This document shows, one piece after another, positions 13,761-21,855 of a stretch of DNA of 35,524 bases. The position numbers and the translations under genes were made by a program. Location of the stretch: the NCBI GenBank assembly GCA_902769255.1, contig CACXOM010000017.1, positions 1-35,524 on the forward strand, written 5' to 3'. Positions within the stretch are counted from its first letter, which is position 1. Each line of letters opens with the position of its first letter. The notes beneath the pieces were generated by a model. The model saw only the letters and a list, made by a program, of their open reading frames with translations, had not been told where the DNA came from and made no database searches. This DNA is from Oscillospiraceae bacterium (GTDB lineage Bacteria; Bacillota; Clostridia; Oscillospirales; Acutalibacteraceae).

Positions 13761-14621
13761 TTAAACTCGGCCTTTACCGTAAAAGAACAAAGCGATTGTT
13801 CCCGGTCCGACATGAGAACCTGTAACAGGCTCGTAGCAGACGGTTAAACTTTTACCGCAAAAACCTTTTTCCTTTAATTTTTCCAACAAGTATTCAACGC
13901 CGCTTAAATTATCAGCGTGAGCAATGCCGATATCTTTTGTTTTATCAGTAACAAAGCTTGCATAACGCTGTGCGAGCGCTTCTAACGCATTTTTTGCGCC
14001 CCTTGTTTTGTCATACATAACTATTTTACCACATTCGTTGCCGATAAGCAAGGGTTTAATGCCGAGCAAACCGCCTACAAACGCTGCTGCACCCGAAACT
14101 CTGCCTGTGCTTTTAAGGTATTTTAAGTCGTCAACAGTTAAGCATTGGCACAATACCGGTATTGCTTTTTTAACTTTTTCGACAACTTTTTCAATTTCCA
14201 AACCTTTTTTAATGGCTTTTGCCGCTTTTATAACCATCATTCCTTCGCCAAGCGAAGCGCCGAGCGAATCAATAACGCAAATTTTTTGGTCAGGGTATTT
14301 TGCTTTAAGTTCTTGCGCTGCAATTTTAGCCGCATTTGCGGTTCCGCTGACACCGCCTGAAAGACCTACATACAAAACATCGTTGCCTTGTTGCAATGCT
14401 TTTTCAAAACTTTCGGAGAATTTTGCAATGTTTATCATTGAAGTTTTTATTTGCGCTCCACCTCGCATAGCGTTATAAAACTCTTTTCCGTCAAAATTTA
14501 CCGCAAGTTTAACTTCTTCGCTTCCGTTTACCGAGTAAGTAAACGAAACCACATTTATGTTATACTTTTCAATTAATTCATTAGGTAAATTCGCTGCCGA
14601 ATCGGTGAATAAACTAATCAT
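13761..14621 (-). CDS. DegV-family (FakB-like) fatty-acid-binding protein
   Basis: The 286-residue protein shows DegV family features: the start LFTDSAANLP, GAQIKTSM, the YVGLSGGVSGTANAA block, DSLGASLGEGMMV, YLKSTGRVSG, GLLGIKPLL and the ending EPVTGSHVGPGTIALFF. Family members bind a fatty acid, and the studied FakB proteins present it to the kinase FakA for entry into phospholipid synthesis. The start at 14621 is preferred because the longer frame begins almost at the expected transcription start; GTGAG lies upstream as a weak ribosome site. It is the first gene of the operon with two acyltransferases, which supports a role in supplying acyl groups. No FakA homologue is in the window. Confidence 0.88.
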   Translation of the reverse strand: MISLFTDSAANLPNELIEKYNINVVSFTYSVNGSEEVKLAVNFDGKEFYNAMRGGAQIKTSMINIAKFSESFEKALQQGNDVLYVGLSGGVSGTANAAKIAAQELKAKYPDQKICVIDSLGASLGEGMMVIKAAKAIKKGLEIEKVVEKVKKAIPVLCQCLTVDDLKYLKSTGRVSGAAAFVGGLLGIKPLLIGNECGKIVMYDKTRGAKNALEALAQRYASFVTDKTKDIGIAHADNLSGVEYLLEKLKEKGFCGKSLTVCYEPVTGSHVGPGTIALFFYGKGRV

Positions 14622-14669
14622 AATCAAAATCTCACTTTCTTTAAAATATAATAATTTTAAACCCATAAA

Positions 14670-14698
14670 ATATTATCATACTAATTTGCTTTATTCAA
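14670..14698 (-). promoter_or_regulatory. Promoter of the DegV-PlsC-GT8-PlsC operon
   Basis: On the minus strand TTGAAT (14693-14698) and TAATAT (14670-14675) are 17 bp apart. No internal promoter is needed for the four genes, whose gaps are 8 bp, 0 bp and a 4-bp overlap. Confidence 0.7.
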
Positions 14699-14750
14699 CC
14701 TACTTTTAACCCTTGTGTTTTCTACTCTCAAAAACCTCTCTCTACCAAGC

Positions 14751-14783
14751 AAAAAGCCACTCTACTGACAGTAGAGTGGCTTT
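14751..14783 (-). terminator. Terminator of the GH106-like gene
   Basis: AAAGCCACTCTACTG and its exact complement (14753-14783) form a 15-bp palindrome around one A. On the minus strand the hairpin is followed by T5. Confidence 0.85.
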
Positions 14784-14900
14784 AAAAGCTTTATTTATGC
14801 GGTTTTCGAGCGTATAATTTTTGTTTAAAATTTGATTGAATTAAATTCTACCGAAGATTTTTAAGTTCTACCAAAGCGAGAATAGGGGTTGTTTTAAGTG

Positions 14901-17900
14901 TTACTCGCCCGACTCTACCGACAGGTTATCGGTTTTAGGTGGCAGTAAAATGCCCTGTTCCCAAGAAAGATATTCATTCGTCCACTCATCACCTGCGGTT
15001 CGCCAAGAGAAAGGACCGAACCAGCCGAATTTATCGTGCAGAACATTGTGAAGTTGACCGAATGTATTTATTCTTGTGCCGTAAAGGCGAAGAGTAATAT
15101 TTTTCTTATTTGCAATGTTGAAAGTGTAAGGCGCATAAATTATTTCGCCTAAACTCTCGCCTTTCGACAAAACTTCAATCAACGCACCTTTATAATAAGG
15201 AACAAATATTTTTTCAGCGCTGATTTCAGGCAAAATATAATCAACATTTCCGCCATAGAACAAAAGCCCTTGTTCAGCCAAATCGCCAAAATGCAATTTT
15301 TTAGGCAGTTTATCAATATAAGGTGAAACGCTGTCAAAAACGCCGAAATCGCCTAAAATATACATATTTTCGGTATTGGTTGTTTCACCGAAAGGCATTT
15401 CAACTTCAAGAGTGTTAACGCCTTTTTTAATTGTGCCGAGCAATACTTTATCAATACATTTGTCAACATAGTAGCCGACAACTTCGTTTAAAACTGTTTT
15501 GCCGTTGAAAGTTATAACACAATCTTTTGCGTTTTCAAGCGCAAGAAAAGCGTTTTTATAACGAATTTTGCTTGAAAACTCGTGTTTTAGTTTGATTTTG
15601 TGTGCATTTTCGGGTTTTTCTTTATTAACCCAAGGCTGTTCAATTCCCTCGCCACGAGTACGAAGCGCAATTCTTTCTCGCAGTTCATTATCTTTTCGCA
15701 AAATGTCTTCTTGTGTTTCAAATTCACCGCCGTCAAAACTAAACTGCGCTTTATCGATTAAATAAACATTTTCTTCCGCTAATGAATAATCGACTTCATT
15801 TTCAATTTCACTTAAATTTGAAACGACATTTTGCTCCATTTTAGTTGCATTTTCTTCTTTTTTGTTTGAAAGTTTAAACATTACGCTGTCGTGTGCAAAA
15901 ACATCAAGATTAACCGTTGTAAAGCCGTTTTCGCTAACTGCATCAACATTGTAAATTTCGCCGTTTTCGCAATTATAACCGCTTACAACATAATCACCGT
16001 TTATATTAATTGTAATATTATGCTCGCTTACATCTTTTCTGTCAGGCTCGCTCGCTTTTGCAATAAACAGCCATTTATCAAGGCCGTCTATTCTCATTTG
16101 AGCGCAATAATCGTTACTGCGAGAGCCGTTTTCAACTATTTCAAAACTGCGGTATTCATCAATTGTACCTATTACGCTTTCAATGCTGTAAGGTTTTGTT
16201 TCCAAAAGTCTGAAAACTTCATTAGGCACAATTGAGGGTTTGCCGTCCATATATTTCGGTGAATTGCCGAAAGCGACAACTCTCGCTTTTTGCTCTTTAA
16301 CCGTTTTAAGCAAATCAACTGTGGTTGATTTTAATGTCAACATTGGCGGAATTATCAAAATATCATATTCCGCTTTGTCAACAATTAATTTACCGTTTTG
16401 AAAATGAACATTTTGCTTTTCAAAATTGCTTTCGCTTAAAAAGTCAAAATCAACATGGTTTTTGACAAGCTTTTCTGTTAAAAATCCAAAACTTTTATTT
16501 ATGCTTTCAACCTTTTTCTCGGTGAAATCTTTTTGACCGAGTGTCAACCACAAATTGCGAATAGGGTGCAACACCGCAACTTTACATTCGGCTTTACCTC
16601 TTGTTAAAACGGTGTTAACTCTTGCAAAATAATCTTCAATTAAATGGTATTTTTTATACCAAGGCACTTGATAGTTTATTGTCGCAGGGTAATCTCTTTT
16701 TGCTTCGCCTAACATTGAAACTAACGACAAATGCGGTACTCTAAGCGTTACACCGAGAGATGCCTGCCAGTCGCCGTGCATTTTGTGCCCTCTAAAATCA
16801 AAATCCCAATTTGTTACGCCGTCAAGTTCGCATAAAACGCCTTCGGCTCCTTTTTGGCGAGCAACCGAAACCGCCTGTTTTACAGTAACAAACTCGTGAG
16901 AATTCATAAGCATATCAACACCCGGCATTGTAAAAGCAAGGTAGTTTCGCATAGCATCGCCAACGCTGACACTCTGCGAATAAAGACTGCCTTCGCCCAA
17001 AATATGCCCTGTCATTGCAATGCCGTTTTTATCGCACCAATTACCGTATTTATCAAAATAATTTTCAGCAAAAAGTTTTGAAATAAGTTCATAAAAATTA
17101 TATCTTGTTTTTGAATAACCGCCTTTTGTTTCAAAAAAGATTTCAGGTAATTTTTCTGCCACATCTTCGCCGTATTGCTCTTTGTAAATTTCGCAAAACT
17201 TAGGTGTCCAAGGCAACATAAAATTATCGTTTGTTTCATAAACATTTATATGAGTATATTGCGGTTCATCGGTAAAAATTGACGGAACTGATTTTTTAAA
17301 CTCTTCGCCCAAATACTTTTTATAAGCCTTGTGAGTGACTTTTAAAAACTCATCGGTCGCTTTAGGGTTCAGCACATCAACATAGCATTGGTTGTTAAAC
17401 CAAGCGTTTTGCCCCGGCTCTTTGTCAATATAAGCGTACCATTTTTGGTGTTGCGCCTTGTTTTCTTTAGAAATTATTTTATATTCCGCAACGCCGTTTT
17501 CGTTTACATTTATATCGTAAACCGCTAAAAGTTTTGCTCTGTCATAAGTAATTTCTTCGGTTTGAAATCTTAAATAAACCTGTCTGAATTCTTCGTGTTT
17601 TGTAACAAAACCGCCCGCAAAACCCGAAGGCCAGCGGTCCTCGTCATAAAGATAGGTAAGCATATTGTTTTGCTTTCCTTTTTCGTTGCAATCTTTTACA
17701 AGGTCGAAAAATTCTTTTGAAAGGTAAGGCGTTGCCATGCCCACTCGTGAGTGAATATGAAATCCGCCAAATCCCATTTCTTTAAAAACATCTATTTGTC
17801 GCAACAACTCTTGCTTTTCAAGCGTGGTGTTCCAAGCCCAAAAAGGCGCTGCTCTAAAACAGTTTTCGGGATTTTTAAATCTTTTTGCCGTTAACTTTTC

Positions 17901-17921
17901 TTTACTTTGCGGATAAAACAT
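14901..17921 (-). CDS. GH106-like glycoside hydrolase (probable alpha-L-rhamnosidase relative)
   Basis: The 1006-residue protein has no signal peptide and probably acts in the cytoplasm. The N-terminal barrel begins with FRAAPFWAWN (23-32), LLRQIDVFKEMGFGGFHIHS and YLYDEDRWPSGFAGG, motifs of a large group annotated as GH106-like or alpha-L-rhamnosidase-like hydrolases. Acidic residues in FTDEPQYTH and CELDGVTNW are plausible catalytic candidates. A middle part (VDLLKTVKEQKARVVAFGNS) resembles the GATase-like domain of these enzymes, and the C-terminus has beta-sandwich domains. AAGGAGAAAGGC gives a strong start. The upstream neighbour is a remnant of a rhamnose-pathway aldolase, which supports a rhamnoside substrate. 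GH2-like activity cannot be excluded. Confidence 0.65.
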   Translation of the reverse strand: MFYPQSKEKLTAKRFKNPENCFRAAPFWAWNTTLEKQELLRQIDVFKEMGFGGFHIHSRVGMATPYLSKEFFDLVKDCNEKGKQNNMLTYLYDEDRWPSGFAGGFVTKHEEFRQVYLRFQTEEITYDRAKLLAVYDINVNENGVAEYKIISKENKAQHQKWYAYIDKEPGQNAWFNNQCYVDVLNPKATDEFLKVTHKAYKKYLGEEFKKSVPSIFTDEPQYTHINVYETNDNFMLPWTPKFCEIYKEQYGEDVAEKLPEIFFETKGGYSKTRYNFYELISKLFAENYFDKYGNWCDKNGIAMTGHILGEGSLYSQSVSVGDAMRNYLAFTMPGVDMLMNSHEFVTVKQAVSVARQKGAEGVLCELDGVTNWDFDFRGHKMHGDWQASLGVTLRVPHLSLVSMLGEAKRDYPATINYQVPWYKKYHLIEDYFARVNTVLTRGKAECKVAVLHPIRNLWLTLGQKDFTEKKVESINKSFGFLTEKLVKNHVDFDFLSESNFEKQNVHFQNGKLIVDKAEYDILIIPPMLTLKSTTVDLLKTVKEQKARVVAFGNSPKYMDGKPSIVPNEVFRLLETKPYSIESVIGTIDEYRSFEIVENGSRSNDYCAQMRIDGLDKWLFIAKASEPDRKDVSEHNITININGDYVVSGYNCENGEIYNVDAVSENGFTTVNLDVFAHDSVMFKLSNKKEENATKMEQNVVSNLSEIENEVDYSLAEENVYLIDKAQFSFDGGEFETQEDILRKDNELRERIALRTRGEGIEQPWVNKEKPENAHKIKLKHEFSSKIRYKNAFLALENAKDCVITFNGKTVLNEVVGYYVDKCIDKVLLGTIKKGVNTLEVEMPFGETTNTENMYILGDFGVFDSVSPYIDKLPKKLHFGDLAEQGLLFYGGNVDYILPEISAEKIFVPYYKGALIEVLSKGESLGEIIYAPYTFNIANKKNITLRLYGTRINTFGQLHNVLHDKFGWFGPFSWRTAGDEWTNEYLSWEQGILLPPKTDNLSVESGE

Positions 17922-17932
17922 TGCCTTTCTCC

Positions 17933-18094
17933 TTATATATTCAAAAAGTCTTTTCTGTAACCAACACCGAAATATTCAGCCAACTCAACCATTTGTGCAT
18001 CGGTAATTGTATTAATTCTCGGTAAATGCGCAGTTAGCATATAAATTTGCGCTGCTTTTTCAACCGTTTCAATAAGTCCGAAAGTTTCGTCCAT
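17933..18094 (-). pseudogene. rhaD: C-terminal remnant of rhamnulose-1-phosphate aldolase
   Basis: This small frame encodes 53 residues beginning MDETFGLIETVEKAAQIYM and containing TITDAQMVELAEYFGV. From memory of the family, this matches the last ~55 residues of RhaD (in Escherichia coli the corresponding part reads LDETFGLIDTAEKSAQ and later ends in QRFGV). The catalytic and zinc-binding parts of the class II aldolase are absent. An in-frame stop lies just upstream, so it is not an extension of a longer frame. It has an AAGG ribosome-like site and sits 12 bp after the uridine-kinase-like gene and 11 bp before the GH106-like gene. It is either a decayed aldolase or a retained micro-ORF; a pseudogene seems more likely. 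Confidence 0.6.
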
Positions 18095-18106
18095 TGTTTT
18101 TCCTTT

Positions 18107-19027
18107 TTAATAATGAAATGCGCTGTCTCCTATAAATTCTCTAATCAACGCATTTTTTTGAATTTTTTCTTTTTCAATTGTTTCAATCTCGTTCATTACG
18201 CTTAAAATATCGTCAATACGCTTATCGCCCGAAAGTTTTTTAAGGTCTTTATACAAAAACTTTTTATAAACCGACATTTCATAAGCAAAAAAGGTATCAA
18301 TATCAAAATCAGCCCTGTATTTGTAAGGCGCAATATATTTTTGCTCGCCTGTTTGCACGCTGTCAAACATTTCAAGTGTGCTTTTTATCTCTCTTGAACG
18401 AAAGTTTTTATCTCTTATCATTCTGCGAAGCAAACGAATTAGTGAGGGGTGCAAAAGGCACTCACCGCTTCTTATTCTCGTTCTTACGCTGACATACATT
18501 GTAAATGTAAAATCGTCATCAATTTGCACCACATCAGGATTTAAAGCGTGAATACCCTCAAGCAAAACAAGTTCGTTTGCCTTTCGCTCGATAAAAACGC
18601 CCGACTTTTCACGTTGCTCGCTTTTAAAATTAAATTTTGGCAGTTCTACTCGCTTGCCCTCAAACATATCTTGCAATTGTGAATTAAGCAAATCAGTATC
18701 AACCCTTGTTGGCGATTCAAGGTCGAGTTCGCCGTTTTCAACTTTAATTCTGTCTTCATTAGTAATAGGTAAAAAGTAGTTATCCATTGAAATTGTGTGG
18801 GTTTGATAACCCGCTTTATCAAGAATACTCTCCAAAGTCAAAGCGGTTGTGGTTTTGCCTGAACCCGAAGGACCTGAAAGCAGAATAATAGGTGAATTTT
18901 CGCTTTCGGCGGCGATAGTGTCAGCCGTTTGTTTTATCGTTTTATAATACAAACGGTCGCTTTTTTCGATAAAATCGCAAAGGTCGCTTTTAATTCTTTG
19001 GTTTATACTTTTTGTTGAAATTCTCAT
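18107..19027 (-). CDS. Uridine kinase-like P-loop kinase
   Basis: The 306-residue protein has a P-loop GPSGSGKT at 52-59, then SMDNYFLP and the LLEGIHALNPD block typical of the uridine kinase/phosphoribulokinase family. About 45 residues precede the P-loop. Uridine kinases phosphorylate uridine or cytidine with ATP or GTP. The clostridial branch with this N-terminal extension is not well characterised, and another small nucleoside or sugar is possible. AGAGG precedes the ATG. It is first in a probable operon with the aldolase remnant and the GH106-like gene and has a consensus promoter. Confidence 0.8.
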   Translation of the reverse strand: MRISTKSINQRIKSDLCDFIEKSDRLYYKTIKQTADTIAAESENSPIILLSGPSGSGKTTTALTLESILDKAGYQTHTISMDNYFLPITNEDRIKVENGELDLESPTRVDTDLLNSQLQDMFEGKRVELPKFNFKSEQREKSGVFIERKANELVLLEGIHALNPDVVQIDDDFTFTMYVSVRTRIRSGECLLHPSLIRLLRRMIRDKNFRSREIKSTLEMFDSVQTGEQKYIAPYKYRADFDIDTFFAYEMSVYKKFLYKDLKKLSGDKRIDDILSVMNEIETIEKEKIQKNALIREFIGDSAFHY

Positions 19028-19068
19028 AATTACCTCTTAAATTTTTTTCATATAATAAATATACCTTA

Positions 19069-19097
19069 ATTATATAATCTTTTTTTAAATAGGTCAA
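19069..19097 (-). promoter_or_regulatory. Promoter of the kinase-glycosidase operon
   Basis: On the minus strand TTGACC (19092-19097) and TATAAT (19069-19074) are 17 bp apart. Confidence 0.8.
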
Positions 19098-19178
19098 TAA
19101 ATAATCCTGTTTTTTACATCTTTGTGCAAATTATACAAAAATGTTAAACAAATTTTTATTGTAATTTACAATTTTTAC

Positions 19179-19207
19179 TTGATTTTATTCTTCAATAGTG
19201 TTAAAAT
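19179..19207 (+). promoter_or_regulatory. Promoter of the EF-G-like gene
   Basis: TTGATT (19179-19184) and TAAAAT (19202-19207) are 17 bp apart, ahead of AAAGGAG at 19225-19231. Confidence 0.7.
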
Positions 19208-19242
19208 AGAAATATCAATCACACAAAGGAGTGTTTTTATTA

Positions 19243-21318
19243 ATGAAAGAATATGATACCAAAGACATAAAAAATGTTGCCTTATTAGGTCACGGTTCTT
19301 GCGGTAAAACATCGCTCGCAGAAGCAATGCTTTTTACAGCAGGCGCTACTGACAGACACGGCAAAGTTGAAGAAGGCAACACAACAATGGATTTTGACGC
19401 TGAAGAGAAGAAAAGAAAAGTTTCGGTTTTTTCTGCAGTTTCTTCGCTTGAATGGCGTGATACAAAAATAAACCTTATCGATGCTCCCGGCCTTTTCGAC
19501 TTTGCAAACGGCTCGGCAGAGGCTATGAGAGCGGCTAAAAACGCAATTATAGTTCTTTCGGCGAAATCCGGACTTAATGTTGGCTCGCAAAAGGCTTATA
19601 AGGCTTGTTCAAAATATGGTCTTTCAAAAATCTTTTTTGTTACAAAAGCAAATTCGGAGCACGCTAACTGTAAAGATGTTATCGCAAATTTGCGTGTTGT
19701 TTACGGCAGCAAAGTAATGCCTGTAATTATTCCTTATGCTTCTGACCGCAAAGTTGAATGTTATATTAACGTTGTAACAGGCAGAACTTGGAAATATGAA
19801 AACGGCAATCCTATTGAAATTGATATGCCGGAAGAAGCAAAAGACAGATATGAAAAAATGTACGGTTTGCTTTGTGAGTCGGTTGCTTCGCTTAATGAAG
19901 AAATGATGGATAAATATTTCTCTGGCGAACCATTTACCGAAGATGAACTCTTTGCAGGACTTAAAGAGGGCGTTAAAACAGGTGAAATTACCCCTGTTTA
20001 CTGTGGCGCTGCTCAAACGCTTGAGGGTATTAACCTTTTACTTAACGCTTTGGTTAAAATTTTGCCTTCCGCTACTGAAGTCGGCGGTGAAACCGGCGTT
20101 AATAAAGAGGGCGAAGCAGTTGATGTTCCTTGCGATAAAAATGCACCGCTTGCTGCAACTGTTTTCAAAACAGTCGCTGACCCGTTTATCGGTAAAATGT
20201 CTTATTTCAAAGTAATTTCGGGCGTTTTAAAATCAGGCGATACCGTGCTTAACCCAAGAACAGGCGAAACCGAAAAAGTTGGCAAATTAATGTTTGTAAA
20301 CGGCGCAAAACAAACCGATACTGCACAAGTTATTGCCGGTGATATCGGCGCAGTTGCAAAACTTAATTTTGCTAAAACAGGCGATACGCTTTGCGATGTG
20401 AAAAATCCTGTTACACTTTTAGGCGTTGATTTCCCGAAAGCCTCAATTTCAATGGCAATTTCACCGGTTAATAAAGGTGATGAAGATAAAATTGCGCAAG
20501 CAATGGTTAGAATTTGCGAAGAAAATCCTTCGATTGAATTTTATCAGAACAAAGAAACTCACGAGCAAATTATTTCAGGACTCGGCGAACAAAGTCTTGA
20601 TGTTGTTGTTTCGGTTTTGAAAACAAAATTCGGTGTTGATGTTGTTTTGGCACCGCCGAAAGTTGCTTACAGAGAAACAATTAAGAAAAAAGTTAAAGTT
20701 CAAGGCAGACATAAAAAACAATCGGGCGGTCACGGTCAGTTCGGCGATGTTTGGATTGAGTTTGAGCCTGTTGACAGCGAAGGTCTTGTATTTGAAGAAA
20801 AAATCTTTGGTGGCGCTGTTCCTAAAAACTACTTCCCTGCGGTTGAAAAAGGCTTGCAAGATTCAATTAAAAAAGGCGTTTTAGCAGGTTACCCTGTTGT
20901 AGGTCTTAAAGCAACTTTGGTTGACGGCTCTTATCACCCTGTTGACTCTTCGGAAATGGCGTTTAAAACCGCTGCCGCTGTCGCTTATAAAGCAGGTCTT
21001 ACACAAGCAAATCCTGTTTTGCTCGAGCCTGTCGGCACATTAAAAGCAATTGTTCCTGATGATTACATGGGTGATATTATCGGTGATATTAATAAACGCC
21101 GTGGCAGAATTTTGGGAATGAATCCGCTTGAAGATAAAGAGCAGGAAATTGTTGCTGAAGTTCCTATTGCTGAAACTTCCGACTTTTCAACAGTTTTGCG
21201 CTCAGTAACAGGTGGCAGAGGCTCATTTACTCTTGAATTTGAGCGTTATGAAGAAGCGCCTCCTATGGTAGCCGAAAAAGTCGTTGAAGAAGCAAAAAAA
21301 CAAGGAAAAATTGAATAA
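19243..21318 (+). CDS. Elongation factor G-like GTPase (EF-G2 group)
   Basis: The 691-residue protein has the five-domain architecture and length of EF-G. The GTPase motifs deviate: G1 is GHGSCGKTS (16-24), G3 is DAPG (80-83), and the guanine-specifying NKxD is replaced by TKAN (134-137). A domain IV motif (GRHKKQSGGHGQFGDVWIEFEP) and the C-terminal GDINKRRGRILGM are well kept. This is the paralogue called EF-G2 or EF-G-like, whose role (ribosome recycling, stress, or an antibiotic-protection-like function) is not settled. ATG at 19243 is preferred to the GTG at 19231, which overlaps the ribosome site. It is monocistronic with its own promoter and terminator. Confidence 0.85.
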   Translation: MKEYDTKDIKNVALLGHGSCGKTSLAEAMLFTAGATDRHGKVEEGNTTMDFDAEEKKRKVSVFSAVSSLEWRDTKINLIDAPGLFDFANGSAEAMRAAKNAIIVLSAKSGLNVGSQKAYKACSKYGLSKIFFVTKANSEHANCKDVIANLRVVYGSKVMPVIIPYASDRKVECYINVVTGRTWKYENGNPIEIDMPEEAKDRYEKMYGLLCESVASLNEEMMDKYFSGEPFTEDELFAGLKEGVKTGEITPVYCGAAQTLEGINLLLNALVKILPSATEVGGETGVNKEGEAVDVPCDKNAPLAATVFKTVADPFIGKMSYFKVISGVLKSGDTVLNPRTGETEKVGKLMFVNGAKQTDTAQVIAGDIGAVAKLNFAKTGDTLCDVKNPVTLLGVDFPKASISMAISPVNKGDEDKIAQAMVRICEENPSIEFYQNKETHEQIISGLGEQSLDVVVSVLKTKFGVDVVLAPPKVAYRETIKKKVKVQGRHKKQSGGHGQFGDVWIEFEPVDSEGLVFEEKIFGGAVPKNYFPAVEKGLQDSIKKGVLAGYPVVGLKATLVDGSYHPVDSSEMAFKTAAAVAYKAGLTQANPVLLEPVGTLKAIVPDDYMGDIIGDINKRRGRILGMNPLEDKEQEIVAEVPIAETSDFSTVLRSVTGGRGSFTLEFERYEEAPPMVAEKVVEEAKKQGKIE

Positions 21319-21347
21319 AATTATTAATAATGGAGTTTTTTAAATAT

Positions 21348-21382
21348 AAGCCCTCTTAAATGAAAATTTAAGAGGGCTTTGT
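21348..21382 (+). terminator. Terminator of the EF-G-like gene
   Basis: AAGCCCTCTTAAAT pairs with ATTTAAGAGGGCTT around GAAA (21348-21379). The T-run is short. Confidence 0.75.
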
Positions 21383-21418
21383 TGCGACAATTTACTCGAA
21401 TTTTTTTCAAAAAAACAG

Positions 21419-21447
21419 TTGACAAACAAAATCAATTGTGTTAAAAT
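21419..21447 (+). promoter_or_regulatory. Promoter of the tRNA-Ser genes
   Basis: TTGACA (21419-21424) and TAAAAT (21442-21447) are 17 bp apart, about 20 bp before the first tRNA. Confidence 0.8.
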
Positions 21448-21465
21448 ATTTAGGCACTTAAATTT

Positions 21466-21553
21466 GGAGAGGTATCGAAGTGGTCATAACGAGGCGGTCT
21501 TGAAAACCGTTTGCCCAAAAGGCACATGGGTTCGAATCCCATCCTCTCCGCCA
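21466..21553 (+). tRNA. tRNA-Ser (TGA)
   Basis: The acceptor stem GGAGAGG/CCTCTCC, the anticodon loop CTTGAAA with anticodon TGA at 21501-21503, a long variable arm (TTTGCCCAAAAGGCAC) and the T-arm GGGTTCGAATCCC are all visible. G73 and an encoded CCA complete an 88-nt type II tRNA. Confidence 0.96.
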
Positions 21554-21556
21554 TTA

Positions 21557-21585
21557 GAGCCTGATAAATATAATTTGTCAGGCTC
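21557..21585 (+). terminator. Hairpin between the two tRNA-Ser genes
   Basis: GAGCCTGATAAA pairs with TTTGTCAGGCTC (12 bp, one G-T pair) around TATAA. Only a short T-run follows. It may be a partial terminator or a processing structure. Confidence 0.5.
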
Positions 21586-21615
21586 GACTTTTATAAACTG
21601 AAAAAGTTACCAAAT

Positions 21616-21708
21616 GCAGAAGTACTCAAGTTGGTGACGAGGCTCCCCTGCTAAGGGAGTAGGGCGGATAACACCGTCGCGAGAGTTCGAGTCTCTCCTT
21701 CTGCGCCA
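21616..21708 (+). tRNA. tRNA-Ser (GCT)
   Basis: The acceptor stem GCAGAAG/CTTCTGC, anticodon loop CTGCTAA with anticodon GCT at 21650-21652, a long variable arm and the T-arm GAGAGTTCGAGTCTCTC are visible. The 93-nt type II tRNA has G73 and an encoded CCA. The last 19 nt before CA are repeated downstream at 21856-21874. Confidence 0.96.
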
Positions 21709-21771
21709 AAAATACCCAAATCGATTTTTCGATTTGGGTATTTTTAGTTGTAAATTCCGAGAGACTCGAAC
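21688..21771 (+). repeat. tRNA-tail hairpin module 1 (84 nt)
   Basis: The module runs from the tRNA-Ser tail CGAGTCTCTCCTTCTGCGC through the terminator hairpin and TTAGTTGTAAA to GAGAGACTCGAAC (21759-21771). That last piece is the reverse complement of the tRNA T-arm segment 21685-21697. Confidence 0.75.
21709..21742 (+). terminator. Terminator after tRNA-Ser (GCT)
   Basis: AAATACCCAAATCGA pairs exactly with TCGATTTGGGTATTT around a TTTT loop, followed by T residues. It also forms the centre of the first 84-nt repeat module. Confidence 0.8.
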
Positions 21772-21772
21772 A

Positions 21773-21854
21773 GGACAATTGCGAAGCAATAAAAACAGTT
21801 CGGGGAACTGTTTTGGTGTCCGCGTGCGTGCCGTGATGCGCATAAGCATCACGG
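21773..21854 (+). other. Compact multi-hairpin structure between the modules
   Basis: GGACA (21773-21777) and TGTCC (21817-21821) enclose two hairpins, ATTGC-GAA-GCAAT (21778-21790) and AAAACAGTTC-GGG-GAACTGTTTT (21792-21814). This is a possible three-way junction. A third hairpin CCGTGATGC/GCATCACGG follows at 21831-21854. Whether it is transcribed as RNA or acts as DNA is unknown. Confidence 0.5.
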
Positions 21855-21855
21855 G

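Noticed and set aside
14008-14478. 156-codon plus-strand frame inside the DegV-family gene
   Set aside because: It is the complement of conserved DegV motifs and has no ribosome site.
21607-21852. Minus-strand frame across tRNA-Ser (GCT) with RRRRDSNSRDGVIRP
   Set aside because: It is the well-known false protein produced by translating the antisense strand of a tRNA gene.
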